NCBI RefSeq assembly: GCF_014250675.1
Contig: NZ_JACHTG010000004.1
Coordinates: 496,001 to 560,000, forward strand
DNA: 64,000 nucleotides
DNA from: Cetobacterium sp. 8H
Lineage (GTDB): Bacteria; Fusobacteriota; Fusobacteriia; Fusobacteriales; Fusobacteriaceae
Reading direction: 5' to 3'
Shown: in pieces, positions 53,687 to 62,032 of the stretch
How positions within the stretch are numbered: position 1 is the stretch's first letter
Layout of the letters: every line of letters starts with the position of its first letter
Notes under the pieces: generated by a model
The model's input: only the letters and a program-made list of their open reading frames with translations
Told to the model about the DNA's origin: nothing
Databases searched by the model: none
Made by a program: the position numbers and the translations under genes

Positions 53687-53998
53687 TTACTCCTCTGGAG
53701 CAGTCTCCACAAAGTATTCGAATGCCATTAGTTCCGCCTTCTCAACAGATATTCTATTGATTGAGTTATCACTAGATTTTATCTCTTTTTCTATCTGATC
53801 TCTCCACTCATCATACGAAGCATATGGACATCCTACTGGTAATGGTTCTGACTCAAGTTCTAATCTTCCTATGTGAGCTAATGTTGCCTGGTCATCCATC
53901 AATTCTTTTAAAAATGTGTCCTCTCTTTCAATTGATTTTTTTGTTTTTGAAATCACATCCGCTAATACATTCTTTGCTATCGAAACTGTTAAATCCAT
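53687..53998 (-). CDS. 103-residue hypothetical protein
   Basis: A soluble, acidic, helical-looking protein (many Glu/Asp, single Cys) with an excellent ribosome site (AGAGGAGGTAAC) and an extended -10 (TGTTATACT, 54055-54047) upstream. It is first in a two-gene operon with the small hydrophobic peptide. No recognisable domain. The pair sits between two glycan operons and is divergent from a mobile-element-type replication gene, so it may be plasmid- or phage-derived (inference). Confidence 0.6.
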   Translation of the reverse strand: MDLTVSIAKNVLADVISKTKKSIEREDTFLKELMDDQATLAHIGRLELESEPLPVGCPYASYDEWRDQIEKEIKSSDNSINRISVEKAELMAFEYFVETAPEE

Positions 53999-54321
53999 TT
54001 TGTTACCTCCTCTAATTTTTTTATTTTCTTCTCCTAGGATGTTTTAAGTATAACAGTTTTTTAAAAAATATTCGTCCCCTCAGATACCAGTCTATAACTC
54101 TATTTTTTTCACCTCGCTATACCAGTGTATACGGGTTTTTTAAAAATTCTTTGATTTCTTATAGAATATATCGTATCATTACAGTATGAAGAAATTACAC
54201 AAAAGAAACCCTCTATAAAAAATTACAAAGCAATACAATAAAAGCTACTAAAGATCATGGCTTTTGGGTAATTGATGTTCAAGACTTTTTTTATTATTTT
54301 TTCAAGATTCGGAGGAGGATT
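53999..54321. promoter_or_regulatory. divergent regulatory region with two 13-bp direct repeats
   Basis: A region without a clear gene. It holds the extended -10 of the minus-strand small operon (54047-54055), two near-identical elements ATACCAGTSTATA at 54084-54096 and 54119-54131 (35-bp period, each preceded by a C/T-rich CCTC), and a good plus-strand promoter: TTGATT 54151-54156, 17-bp spacer, TATCAT 54174-54179. The repeats could be operators or iteron-like sites. The segment 54186-54310 downstream of the promoter is untranslated leader with only very short frames. Confidence 0.55.
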
Positions 54322-54399
54322 ATGAAGAGTGTTAAAAATGGATACAAGGAACAGGTTACAAATATTAAAAATGATTCTAAATGTTGTGAAACTATATGA
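54322..54399 (+). CDS. 25-residue ORF translationally coupled to the replication-type gene
   Basis: ATG at 54322 follows GGAGGAGGAT, the strongest ribosome site in this region, while the next gene has none of its own. The peptide (charged, Lys/Asn-rich, with Cys-Cys near the end) stops at a TGA that overlaps the next ATG (ATGA, 54396-54399). Translation of the downstream gene therefore probably depends on this ORF, as in plasmid rep leader peptides. Confidence 0.6.
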   Translation: MKSVKNGYKEQVTNIKNDSKCCETI

Positions 54400-55259
54400 C
54401 ATATATTCTAAAAAACAAATCTAAATCAAATTTTACTATTATTGACAATAATTTTTTAAATGATTCCAACCTTTCCCTTGCTGCTAAGGGATTGGGGTCA
54501 TTTCTTCTTGCTAAGCCTTCAAACTGGATTATAAATCCTACACAGATATCAAAAGAGGCTGGAATTGGAAGGGATGCATTAAAAAAAATCATGAATGATC
54601 TTATAATAAATGGATATATGTATAAAAGTCGTCATGTGATTTTTGCAAAAAAGGGTGAACAATCTGTTTTCTACCATATCTCTGACTGTAAGGATAAACT
54701 TTATAACGAAGTTATCCTTAAAGAGATTGAAATCCAGTCTTCACAACTTCCTTTACCTGCAATAGAGAATCCGTTAACGGAACTTCCAACAACGGAAAAC
54801 CCGATCTATACTAATGATATTATTTATAAAGAAGATTTTAATAAAGAAAATAAAAAAACTACTAACTCTAATTTGCATGATTACTTGGATACATATCTTG
54901 ATATCTCAACTAAGGAGAATTTATTAAAGATTAGACCCAATATCACAAGTGATGAGTTTGTTAGTCTTTATAATCGTTGTTTAGAAGAGGAAAAAGGCGG
55001 TTATACTAGAAGTGCTAATGCCTGTCTAATTCTAGCTCTTAAAAATAGATGGAATTTTAGAACAAAAGAAAAAAATCCAGCCTCAGTTGATGAGAAAATA
55101 CATAAGGCTTTAAAATCTAAAGTCTCATACTATTTTGCTCTACACAAAGAGGCCGGAGTTAATTTAGAAGATGTTGTTGAGCTTTTTCGTAAAGAGTGCT
55201 CAAGATACTCTCCCGATATTGTTTCTACCTATGAGAAGTTGCTTGTAGCACCTCATTAA
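54396..55259 (+). CDS. winged-helix replication-type protein of mobile elements
   Basis: The 287-residue protein has an N-terminal winged helix (about 15-100: IDNNFLNDSNLSLAAKGL..., WIINPTQISKEAGIGRDALKK...NGYMYK), then a linker with repeated ENPLTELPTTENP units, and a C-terminal helical domain. The pattern IDN-FLND-LS-AKGL plus a T/E/N/P repeat linker is what I know from phage/plasmid replication-initiator or replisome-organiser (DnaD-like) proteins. It lies alone on the plus strand between two minus-strand glycan operons, and its last 35 bp overlap the end of rmlB. No integrase or relaxase is visible nearby. Confidence 0.65.
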   Translation: MTYILKNKSKSNFTIIDNNFLNDSNLSLAAKGLGSFLLAKPSNWIINPTQISKEAGIGRDALKKIMNDLIINGYMYKSRHVIFAKKGEQSVFYHISDCKDKLYNEVILKEIEIQSSQLPLPAIENPLTELPTTENPIYTNDIIYKEDFNKENKKTTNSNLHDYLDTYLDISTKENLLKIRPNITSDEFVSLYNRCLEEEKGGYTRSANACLILALKNRWNFRTKEKNPASVDEKIHKALKSKVSYYFALHKEAGVNLEDVVELFRKECSRYSPDIVSTYEKLLVAPH

Positions 55260-56394
55260 CCCAAGTTTGGTTATCCAGATACCATCTAATAGTTTTCTCT
55301 ATTCCAACTGTAAATGGTGTCTCTGGGTACCAACCAAGTTCTGTTACAATCTTAGTGGGATCAATTGCATAGCGAGCATCATGCCCTAATCTATCTTGAA
55401 CATAAGTTATAAGGTCATAGTTGATATTAGCTAAATCTGTTGTTAAAACCTTTTGATACTCTGGCTCTTCTGACATAATTTTAGCTATTGTATCTATTGT
55501 TAGCTTAACTATATTGATATTTTGCTCCTCGTTGAAACCACCAATATTATATATTTCACCTGTAGGTGCATTAGATACAACCATATCTATACCTTTGCAA
55601 TGGTCATCCACATACAGCCAGTCTCTAACATTATCCCCTTTTCCATAAACCGGAAGCTTTTTTCCAGCTAGTATATTTTTAATGATAAGAGGTATTAGCT
55701 TTTCTGGGAAGTGGTATGGTCCATAGTTATTTGAACATCTTGTTATATTGAATGGAAACTTATATGTCTCTCCATATGCCATAACAATCATATCTGATGC
55801 TGTCTTTGATGCTGAGTATGGACTTCTTGGATCCAGTGGAGTTTTTTCTGTGAACATAGTATCTCCATATGTTTGAAGATTTGTTCTACCACTTGCAATT
55901 TTTGCAACCTTCTCATCTAAAACTAGCTCAACTGGCTGGGAATAATCCTTAGCTAAAGAACCATAAACCTCATCTGTAGAAACATGATGGAATTTCTTCC
56001 CCTCTTTATAGATTGGGTATCCGTTACCATCTTTACCTACTGTCCAAAATTGTTTTGCAACTTCCATAAGATTTTGTGTTCCTAATATATTTGTCTCTAA
56101 GAATATTCCAGGATTTTCAATACTTCTATCCACATGAGATTCAGCTGCAAAATTCACAACAAAATCTATCTCATGTTGCATAAATATATTTTCAACAAGC
56201 TCACGATTACAGATATCCCCTTTAAAAAAAGATACACGATTATCTTTTAAATCCGCTCTAATTGTTCCAAGATTTCCTGCATAGGTAAGTTTATCTAAAA
56301 TGATTATTTTTATATCTTCATGCTTTTTAAGCATGTATTTTACAAAGTTAGCACCTATAAATCCAGCTGCTCCTGTAACTAAATAAGTTTTCAT
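55225..56394 (-). CDS. rmlB: dTDP-glucose 4,6-dehydratase
   Basis: The 389-residue SDR has TGAAGFIGANFVKY at 7-20, the HVSTDEVYG active-site motif and YSASKTASD (Tyr-x3-Lys), and the WLYVDDHCKGI element, as in RmlB. It converts dTDP-glucose to dTDP-4-keto-6-deoxyglucose. It is the last gene of the rml operon (order A-C-D-B). Its 3' end runs 35 bp into the convergent replication-type gene, with no terminator visible between them. Confidence 0.95.
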   Translation of the reverse strand: MKTYLVTGAAGFIGANFVKYMLKKHEDIKIIILDKLTYAGNLGTIRADLKDNRVSFFKGDICNRELVENIFMQHEIDFVVNFAAESHVDRSIENPGIFLETNILGTQNLMEVAKQFWTVGKDGNGYPIYKEGKKFHHVSTDEVYGSLAKDYSQPVELVLDEKVAKIASGRTNLQTYGDTMFTEKTPLDPRSPYSASKTASDMIVMAYGETYKFPFNITRCSNNYGPYHFPEKLIPLIIKNILAGKKLPVYGKGDNVRDWLYVDDHCKGIDMVVSNAPTGEIYNIGGFNEEQNINIVKLTIDTIAKIMSEEPEYQKVLTTDLANINYDLITYVQDRLGHDARYAIDPTKIVTELGWYPETPFTVGIEKTIRWYLDNQTWVNEVLQATSHR

Positions 56395-57248
56395 TAAAGC
56401 TCCCCCTTCTCTTTCATCTCGTTTAAAAATCTATCTATTCCACTCTGCCAACTAGGTATCTTTTCTCCTAAAACTCTCTCAATTTTAGATGAATCTAATT
56501 TTGAATATTCCGCTCTTTTAGCTGGAAGTTTAAAATCACTACTTTTAGCTCTATTTAATGTTCCGTTCCAACCTATTGAATCTAAAACATACTTTGCCTG
56601 ATCATATTTTGAAGCTATCCCACTATTGCTTAAATTATATAGCCCATAAGCCTTAGTTTGAATAAGCTTCCAAGAATATAGTGCTAGATCATAAGAGTAT
56701 GTAGGTGCAGATACTTGATCATCAACTATCGCTAGTGTGTCTCTACCTTTACTCCAGTTTATAACTTGACGATTAAAATTGTTGTTTGCTATCCCAAAAA
56801 CCCAAGAGGTTCTTATTACAAAGCTTTTTTCATATGCTTCTAAAACAAGTTTTTCTCCTAAGGCTTTAGCTTCAGAATAAACTGATAGTGGTGACACTTT
56901 ATCATCCTCTGTATATGGGCTTTTTTTACTTCCATCAAAGACAAAATCTGTTGAATAAGTTATATACTCAGCGCCGATCTCTTTAGCAACTATTGCAAGA
57001 TCTCTTGGTGCATACGCATTTAACTTATAGCACATCTCATTTTCCTCTTCAGCTTTATCTACATTATTATATGCGGCACAGTTTATAATTAAATCTATAT
57101 TCTTATCTTTAACAAATGATCTTATAGAATCTATATTTGTTATATCTAGTTCTTTATGGTCAGTTGCTATATATGCTATACTTTTTTCAGTAAAAATTCT
57201 TTGAAAGTCATGTCCTAATTGTCCATTAGCTCCTGTGATTAGAATCAT
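56394..57248 (-). CDS. rmlD: dTDP-4-dehydrorhamnose reductase
   Basis: The 284-residue protein is typical RmlD: ITGANGQLGHDF at 4-15, STDFVFDG, YSEAKALGE (Tyr/Lys catalytic pair) and RTSWVFG. It reduces dTDP-4-keto-L-rhamnose to dTDP-L-rhamnose with NAD(P)H. It shares one base with rmlB and overlaps rmlC by 4 bp. Confidence 0.95.
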   Translation of the reverse strand: MILITGANGQLGHDFQRIFTEKSIAYIATDHKELDITNIDSIRSFVKDKNIDLIINCAAYNNVDKAEEENEMCYKLNAYAPRDLAIVAKEIGAEYITYSTDFVFDGSKKSPYTEDDKVSPLSVYSEAKALGEKLVLEAYEKSFVIRTSWVFGIANNNFNRQVINWSKGRDTLAIVDDQVSAPTYSYDLALYSWKLIQTKAYGLYNLSNSGIASKYDQAKYVLDSIGWNGTLNRAKSSDFKLPAKRAEYSKLDSSKIERVLGEKIPSWQSGIDRFLNEMKEKGEL

Positions 57249-57826
57249 CCTATCACTACTCCACTCTCAACAAACTCTTTTAATGTCTGTTGTTTCTTAT
57301 CTTTTTCAGAAAGTAAAATCTCTTCTACAGACAGATTATATTTTTCAAAATTCCACTCTATACCTATATCAGAATCATTCCATAACACTCCTGAGTCAAA
57401 CTCTGGGGCATAATAATCCGTACATTTGTATAAGAACTCTGTATTATCCTCTAGCGTTAAAAAGCCATGTGCAAATCCTGGTGGAATATAAAACATTTTT
57501 TTGTTTTCAGCAGTCAGTTCTGCTAAAAAATATTTCCCAAAAGTTTCACTACCTTCTCTTAAGTCTACCGCTACATCCAAAACAGATCCCGCTGTAACTC
57601 TAACTAACTTTCCTTGAACATGCTCTGTCTGAAAGTGTAGACCTCTCAATACACCTTTTTTAGATTTGGAGTGGTTATCCTGAACAAACTCCATATCTAA
57701 TCCAATTTCAGAAAAATCCTTTTTAGAGTAACTTTCCATAAAAAAGCCTCTATTATCTCCAAACACTGTTGGCTCTATAACTATTAAATCTTTAATTCCT
57801 GTTTCTACTCTTTTAAATTTTGACAT
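57245..57826 (-). CDS. rmlC: dTDP-4-dehydrorhamnose 3,5-epimerase
   Basis: The 193-residue cupin has FGDNRGFFMESY near 21, the conserved QDNHSKSKKGVLRGLHFQ (catalytic histidine) and FAHGFLTLED motifs of RmlC. It epimerises C3 and C5 of dTDP-4-keto-6-deoxyglucose. It starts 3 bp after rmlA. Confidence 0.95.
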   Translation of the reverse strand: MSKFKRVETGIKDLIVIEPTVFGDNRGFFMESYSKKDFSEIGLDMEFVQDNHSKSKKGVLRGLHFQTEHVQGKLVRVTAGSVLDVAVDLREGSETFGKYFLAELTAENKKMFYIPPGFAHGFLTLEDNTEFLYKCTDYYAPEFDSGVLWNDSDIGIEWNFEKYNLSVEEILLSEKDKKQQTLKEFVESGVVIG

Positions 57827-57829
57827 CTG

Positions 57830-58696
57830 CTACTCCTTCACTAAACTCATTAAATATTTTCCATATTCTGATTTCAGAAGGGGTTTTGCTAGTTCTATAA
57901 CTTTAGCTCTATCTATCCAACCGTTGTTATATGCAATCTCTTCTAAGCAAGCTACCATTATTCCTTGTCTACTTTGAATAGTTTTAACAAAATTAGATGC
58001 CTCTAGTAGGCCATCATGAGTTCCTGTATCAAGCCATGCCATTCCTCTTCCTAAGCTTAAAACATTTAAAGTATCCTCTTTTAGATACATCTCATTTAGA
58101 GTTGTAATTTCAAGTTCTCCTCTACGAGAAGGTTTCACTGCTTTAGCTTTCTCTACAACAGTATTATCATAAAAATATAGCCCTGGAATTGCAAAGTTAG
58201 ATTTAGGTTTTTCTGGTTTTTCTTCTAAAGATATAGCCTTTCCATTTTCATCAAACTCTACTACCCCAAATGATTTTGGATCACTTACATAGTAACCAAA
58301 AATTGTAGCTCCTTTATCTCTTTCAGCAGCCTCTTTAACTTTTCCTGTAAGTCCATAGCCGTAAAAAAGATTGTCCCCAAGAACTAGTGCACATGAATCT
58401 TTTCCTATAAAATTTTCTCCTATAATGAATGCTTCAGCAAGTCCATTTGGATGCTCTTGAATAGCATACTCTATTTTAAGCCCTAAATCACTACCATTAC
58501 CTAACAACTCTTCAAAAGTTCCTATATCTCTTGGTGTTGATATAACTAGAATATCCTTTATTCCTGCTAACATTAAAACCGATAGTGGGTAATAGATAAG
58601 CGGTTTATCAAAAATCGGTGTTATTTGTTTACTTATTGCTTTTGTTACAGGGTAAAGTCTTGTTCCAGACCCTCCCGCTAAAATAATTCCTTTCAT
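57830..58696 (-). CDS. rmlA: glucose-1-phosphate thymidylyltransferase
   Basis: The 288-residue nucleotidyltransferase begins [18 protein letters not shown] and has [15 protein letters not shown] and VLGDNLFYG, the RmlA signatures. It makes dTDP-glucose. It is first in the rml operon, under its own promoter (58757-58786), with GGGAGAG before the ATG. Confidence 0.96.
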   Translation of the reverse strand: MKGIILAGGSGTRLYPVTKAISKQITPIFDKPLIYYPLSVLMLAGIKDILVISTPRDIGTFEELLGNGSDLGLKIEYAIQEHPNGLAEAFIIGENFIGKDSCALVLGDNLFYGYGLTGKVKEAAERDKGATIFGYYVSDPKSFGVVEFDENGKAISLEEKPEKPKSNFAIPGLYFYDNTVVEKAKAVKPSRRGELEITTLNEMYLKEDTLNVLSLGRGMAWLDTGTHDGLLEASNFVKTIQSRQGIMVACLEEIAYNNGWIDRAKVIELAKPLLKSEYGKYLMSLVKE

Positions 58697-58756
58697 ATTT
58701 CACTCTCCCTAAATCATATTTCAACGAAATTATATTTTCCACATTTATATCATAAT

Positions 58757-58786
58757 ACTATATTTTTTTATAATTCCTTTTGTAAA
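58757..58786 (-). promoter_or_regulatory. rml operon promoter
   Basis: On the minus strand TTTACA (58786-58781), an 18-bp spacer and TATAGT (58762-58757) lie about 60 bp upstream of rmlA, directly after the terminator of the LPS-core block. Confidence 0.65.
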
Positions 58787-58815
58787 AAAAAGACCAAGAG
58801 AACGCTCGTGGTCTT
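58787..58815 (-). terminator. Rho-independent terminator of the LPS-core operon
   Basis: A 9-bp stem with one mismatch (58792-58800 with 58805-58813, GACCA/TGGTC core), a 4-nt loop and A/T-runs on both sides. It lies directly after the O-antigen ligase stop on the minus strand. Confidence 0.85.
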
Positions 58816-58822
58816 TTTTAAA

Positions 58823-60070
58823 CTAAATTTTTTCTATAACCTCTTCTTTTTGGTATATTGATATCAACAATATTAAAAACAGTATCCAAAAATATACTTG
58901 TTCTGGGGTTCTCCAAAGCATCCAAAAAGCTCCAATTGTTAAAAATGATACTATACCACCAATTGATGCTATTAAATATCTTTTTTCTTTTATTTTTTTC
59001 AAATACTTTAATGATAAGTACCCGGGTATCATAAACCAAAATATTACAAGCACTACTGTGAATAATCCATTGTCTACAATTGTATTTATATACATATTAT
59101 GTGCATCGTTAAATCCACTATTTAATAGAGTATATTTATAATATTTATCCACTTCAGTCTTTTCTGGAAGTTTCTCTACTAATTTTCTAAAAAGATTATT
59201 CTTATCAAATTTTGTTCCTGAACCAAAAATAGGATTTTCCCTTATTCTTAAAATTCCTATCTTCCACATCTCTATTCTTAGTCCATTAGATGAATTATTT
59301 ACTGTTTTCTCTGTTTCAAATGTTGTTTTAAATCTACCTAAATGACTTTCAGGTATATATTTTAAGCCCACTATACCTAATAAGAAAACTAAACTTAAAC
59401 TTATTACTATCTTTTTTAAATCAAAGTTTGCATAAATCTCTAATCCTATCATAATAATTGTTGAAACAACTATACTTAAAAGTGGTGCTCTTCCTTGAGT
59501 TGCAATTGTTATAAATATCCCTGACCCATATATCAATATATATATTAGTTTCTTCCAAACTTTTTTCTCTTCCAATGCTAATCCAAAGACAAAACAGGCA
59601 ACTATTGCCCCTATATTTCCTGTTGTACTTATCCCATCTATCCCTTCAACACGTTGTAATGGATTTTTAATATATTGAGTTATAACTTTGTACATTAAAA
59701 ATATATAACTTATAAAAGAACAAAATAAGAACTTTTTCAAAAGGTCTTTTTTTCTTTCAATTATTGGATAGATAAAAAATATAATTGGTATATACCTTGA
59801 TATTTTTAAAAAATTTCTAGCTGGCTTATAACTCATTCCACCTAGAAAATTCCAAAACACACCTACAATAATATACATCAGTATAAAATTTTTAAGTTTT
59901 TCATTCCCACATACCAACTTTTCCTTAAATAAAATTTTTCTTAAAATTAATAGCACTATAACTACTGGCACTAGATTTTTTAATAATTTATAGTCTAAAA
60001 ATAAAAATAATCCCAATATATAGAGAACTATTTCTTCTATTTTTTCAAATCTATCTCTATTTAAAATCAT
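58823..60070 (-). CDS. waaL: O-antigen ligase (WaaL family)
   Basis: A 415-residue protein with about 10-12 membrane segments. It shows the Wzy_C/WaaL pattern: GRAPLLSIVVSTIIM near residue 205, a periplasmic loop, and GSGTKFDKNN...NDAHNMYINTIVDNGL with the essential histidine. It would join the completed O-chain to lipid A-core in the periplasm. The ATG at 60070 has GGAGGGGG five bases upstream; the frame extends to a TTG at 60085 inside the upstream gene without support. Last gene of the core block. Confidence 0.85.
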   Translation of the reverse strand: MILNRDRFEKIEEIVLYILGLFLFLDYKLLKNLVPVVIVLLILRKILFKEKLVCGNEKLKNFILMYIIVGVFWNFLGGMSYKPARNFLKISRYIPIIFFIYPIIERKKDLLKKFLFCSFISYIFLMYKVITQYIKNPLQRVEGIDGISTTGNIGAIVACFVFGLALEEKKVWKKLIYILIYGSGIFITIATQGRAPLLSIVVSTIIMIGLEIYANFDLKKIVISLSLVFLLGIVGLKYIPESHLGRFKTTFETEKTVNNSSNGLRIEMWKIGILRIRENPIFGSGTKFDKNNLFRKLVEKLPEKTEVDKYYKYTLLNSGFNDAHNMYINTIVDNGLFTVVLVIFWFMIPGYLSLKYLKKIKEKRYLIASIGGIVSFLTIGAFWMLWRTPEQVYFWILFLILLISIYQKEEVIEKI

Positions 60071-61280
60071 TTTCCCCCTCCACAATAGAATTTATAAGTT
60101 TTTCTATTTCTTTCTTTATGATTTCTCCGCTGAAATCAAGACTTTTTTTATAACCTATTTCTTCTAATTGCTCTCTTTTATTTAAATCTTTATCTAAATC
60201 TAAAATAGATTTTGAAAGCTCTAAATAATCACCAACTTCAAATAAAACCCCATATTTACCATTCCCCAATATCTCTTTTGGCCCAACTTTACAATCTGAA
60301 ACTATCGTTGCTTTTTTTAAACTCATAGCTTCTACAATTACAAGTCCAAACCCTTCATACTTTGAACTATGAACAAAAAATTCACAATTCTTCATCCAAA
60401 TATACGGATTTTTTTTTCTTCCTAAAAAAACGACTTTATTTTCCAGATTAAAATCTTTAGATATTTTTTTTATTTCGTCACTATTCGGACCATCTCCAAG
60501 TATATATAACTTTTTACTAAAACCATTATCTAAAGCTTTTTTAAACCCTTTTAAAAGTGTTTGATAATCTTTTTGAACAGTATCAAGTCTAGATACCGCT
60601 AATATATAACTATCTTTTAATAGCCCCTGTTCTTCAAGTGAAAGTTTCTCTTTATCTTTAGACATTCTTTCTATTTTTTCAAAATCAAAAGGATTATAAA
60701 CTCTTTTTACTTTACGCTTTAAAAATGGATATATCTCTTCTATTTCCTCTTTCATCTCATCACATATACTTACTACACAGTCATATTTTTTTAATCTTTT
60801 ACCAAATCTTTCTATTTTAGACTTCTTTTTCATTAAATTTGAAACTGAATTATGAATCCAAACTATCTTATTTTTAAGATTTAACTTATCAATATATCTA
60901 GTTGCTCCCCAATCATAATCTATAAATAAATCAATCTCTCCATTTTTTTCTTCTATTAAACTTAAAATTTTCTTTGTATTTTCATAACATAGTCTATGCT
61001 CTAAATGCATATTCCAGTTATAAAGAACTCTTGATATAAAACTCTTTTTTCTATTTTCTCTATACTTATGAGTTTTATCTATAACTGATTTAGGTTTTAT
61101 AAAATATATTTGTATATCTTTTGGAACATCATTCTGGAAAATATTCTGTTCCTCACAATCATCCTCTATAATTAAAGATACTTTATATTTACTTGTATCC
61201 AGTAAGTTCAATGTATCAATTAACACTCTTTCAAGTCCACCCATACGAAGGCTTCCACTTCTAATAACTAAATTTTTCAT
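60057..61280 (-). CDS. GT4 glycosyltransferase (LPS core)
   Basis: The 407-residue GT-B enzyme has an N-terminal SGSLRMGGLERVLIDTLN (acceptor domain glycine loop) and a C-terminal donor site VHSSKYEGFGLVIVEAMSLKKATIVSDCKVGPKEIL (abbreviated: E-G-F-G-L-V-x2-E-A). It resembles the partial gene at the right edge. It acts with the heptose-kinase-like and GT9 genes in core oligosaccharide assembly (inference). Overlaps the O-antigen ligase start region. Confidence 0.87.
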   Translation of the reverse strand: MKNLVIRSGSLRMGGLERVLIDTLNLLDTSKYKVSLIIEDDCEEQNIFQNDVPKDIQIYFIKPKSVIDKTHKYRENRKKSFISRVLYNWNMHLEHRLCYENTKKILSLIEEKNGEIDLFIDYDWGATRYIDKLNLKNKIVWIHNSVSNLMKKKSKIERFGKRLKKYDCVVSICDEMKEEIEEIYPFLKRKVKRVYNPFDFEKIERMSKDKEKLSLEEQGLLKDSYILAVSRLDTVQKDYQTLLKGFKKALDNGFSKKLYILGDGPNSDEIKKISKDFNLENKVVFLGRKKNPYIWMKNCEFFVHSSKYEGFGLVIVEAMSLKKATIVSDCKVGPKEILGNGKYGVLFEVGDYLELSKSILDLDKDLNKREQLEEIGYKKSLDFSGEIIKKEIEKLINSIVEGENDFK

Positions 61281-61289
61281 AAAACCTCC

Positions 61290-62030
61290 CTATATTTTAA
61301 ATCCTTTATTTCTCAAATATACCTTAAACTCTCTTATTTTATGAACAATTGTTAACTTCTTAAAGTTTTTAATGATATATGCTAACCCATACCCTAAATC
61401 CCTTGGAACTCTATAGTTCTTCTCAACATCATATTTTAATAATAAAACTAACAAATCATTTTTCATAGTCAAGATATCATATCCTCTTTTAAAATACCAA
61501 CCTCTCTCACTTTTAGCCTGAGTATCTATGATCTTTATACCACTCGAAGTTTTTATAAAGTTTGATGTATTTAAATCTCCATGATATGTTCCTTTGGCAT
61601 GAATCTTTTTTACCATATCCATAATTATATCTATATCTTCAGTAGTTCTTATGATATCCCCATCTACATAATCCATAAGAATTAAACTTTCTTCAAGAAA
61701 CAATCCTCTTTTAACTATTACAGCAAGTGGTTCTATAAAAAAGTCTAAACCCTTTGAGATAGCACTATCTATATTTATAAAGCTTGTGAGTCCCTCTCCT
61801 TTTTTAAACATAGTTTGAAATTTTCTTTGAGGTATTATTGTTTCAGCTTTAGGAGATTTTAAAACATAACTTTTCCCATCTATATCAATTTTAGCTACAT
61901 AGTTTCTTTCTGTATTTTTATACTCTTCTAAAACCTTATAACTTTTATCTAAAATCTTTTTAGCTAAAATTCTATTACTTTCATTTTTATAATAGATTTT
62001 ATAACTATCGTATTTTTCCTCTTTTATCAT
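61290..62030 (-). CDS. LPS core heptose kinase-like protein (RfaY/WaaY type)
   Basis: The 246-residue protein has a small kinase fold: YVLKSPKAE with the ATP-site lysine near residue 57, MDYVDGDII as the hinge, YHGDLNTSNF with the catalytic Asp, and IIDTQAK as a DxQ variant of DFG. The family phosphorylates heptose in the inner core. It lies 2 bp after a GT9 heptosyltransferase-like gene, supporting that role. Confidence 0.8.
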   Translation of the reverse strand: MIKEEKYDSYKIYYKNESNRILAKKILDKSYKVLEEYKNTERNYVAKIDIDGKSYVLKSPKAETIIPQRKFQTMFKKGEGLTSFINIDSAISKGLDFFIEPLAVIVKRGLFLEESLILMDYVDGDIIRTTEDIDIIMDMVKKIHAKGTYHGDLNTSNFIKTSSGIKIIDTQAKSERGWYFKRGYDILTMKNDLLVLLLKYDVEKNYRVPRDLGYGLAYIIKNFKKLTIVHKIREFKVYLRNKGFKI

Positions 62031-62032
62031 TT

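Noticed and set aside
54084-54131. Possible short CRISPR-like array
   Set aside because: Only two 13-bp units and no third unit or spacer pattern; operator or iteron sites are the better reading.
57235-57597. 120-residue plus-strand open frame
   Set aside because: Antisense to rmlC, with no domain and no start signals.
58818-59039. 73-residue minus-strand frame at the end of the O-antigen ligase
   Set aside because: Out of frame with, and fully contained in, the ligase gene; no independent start signal.
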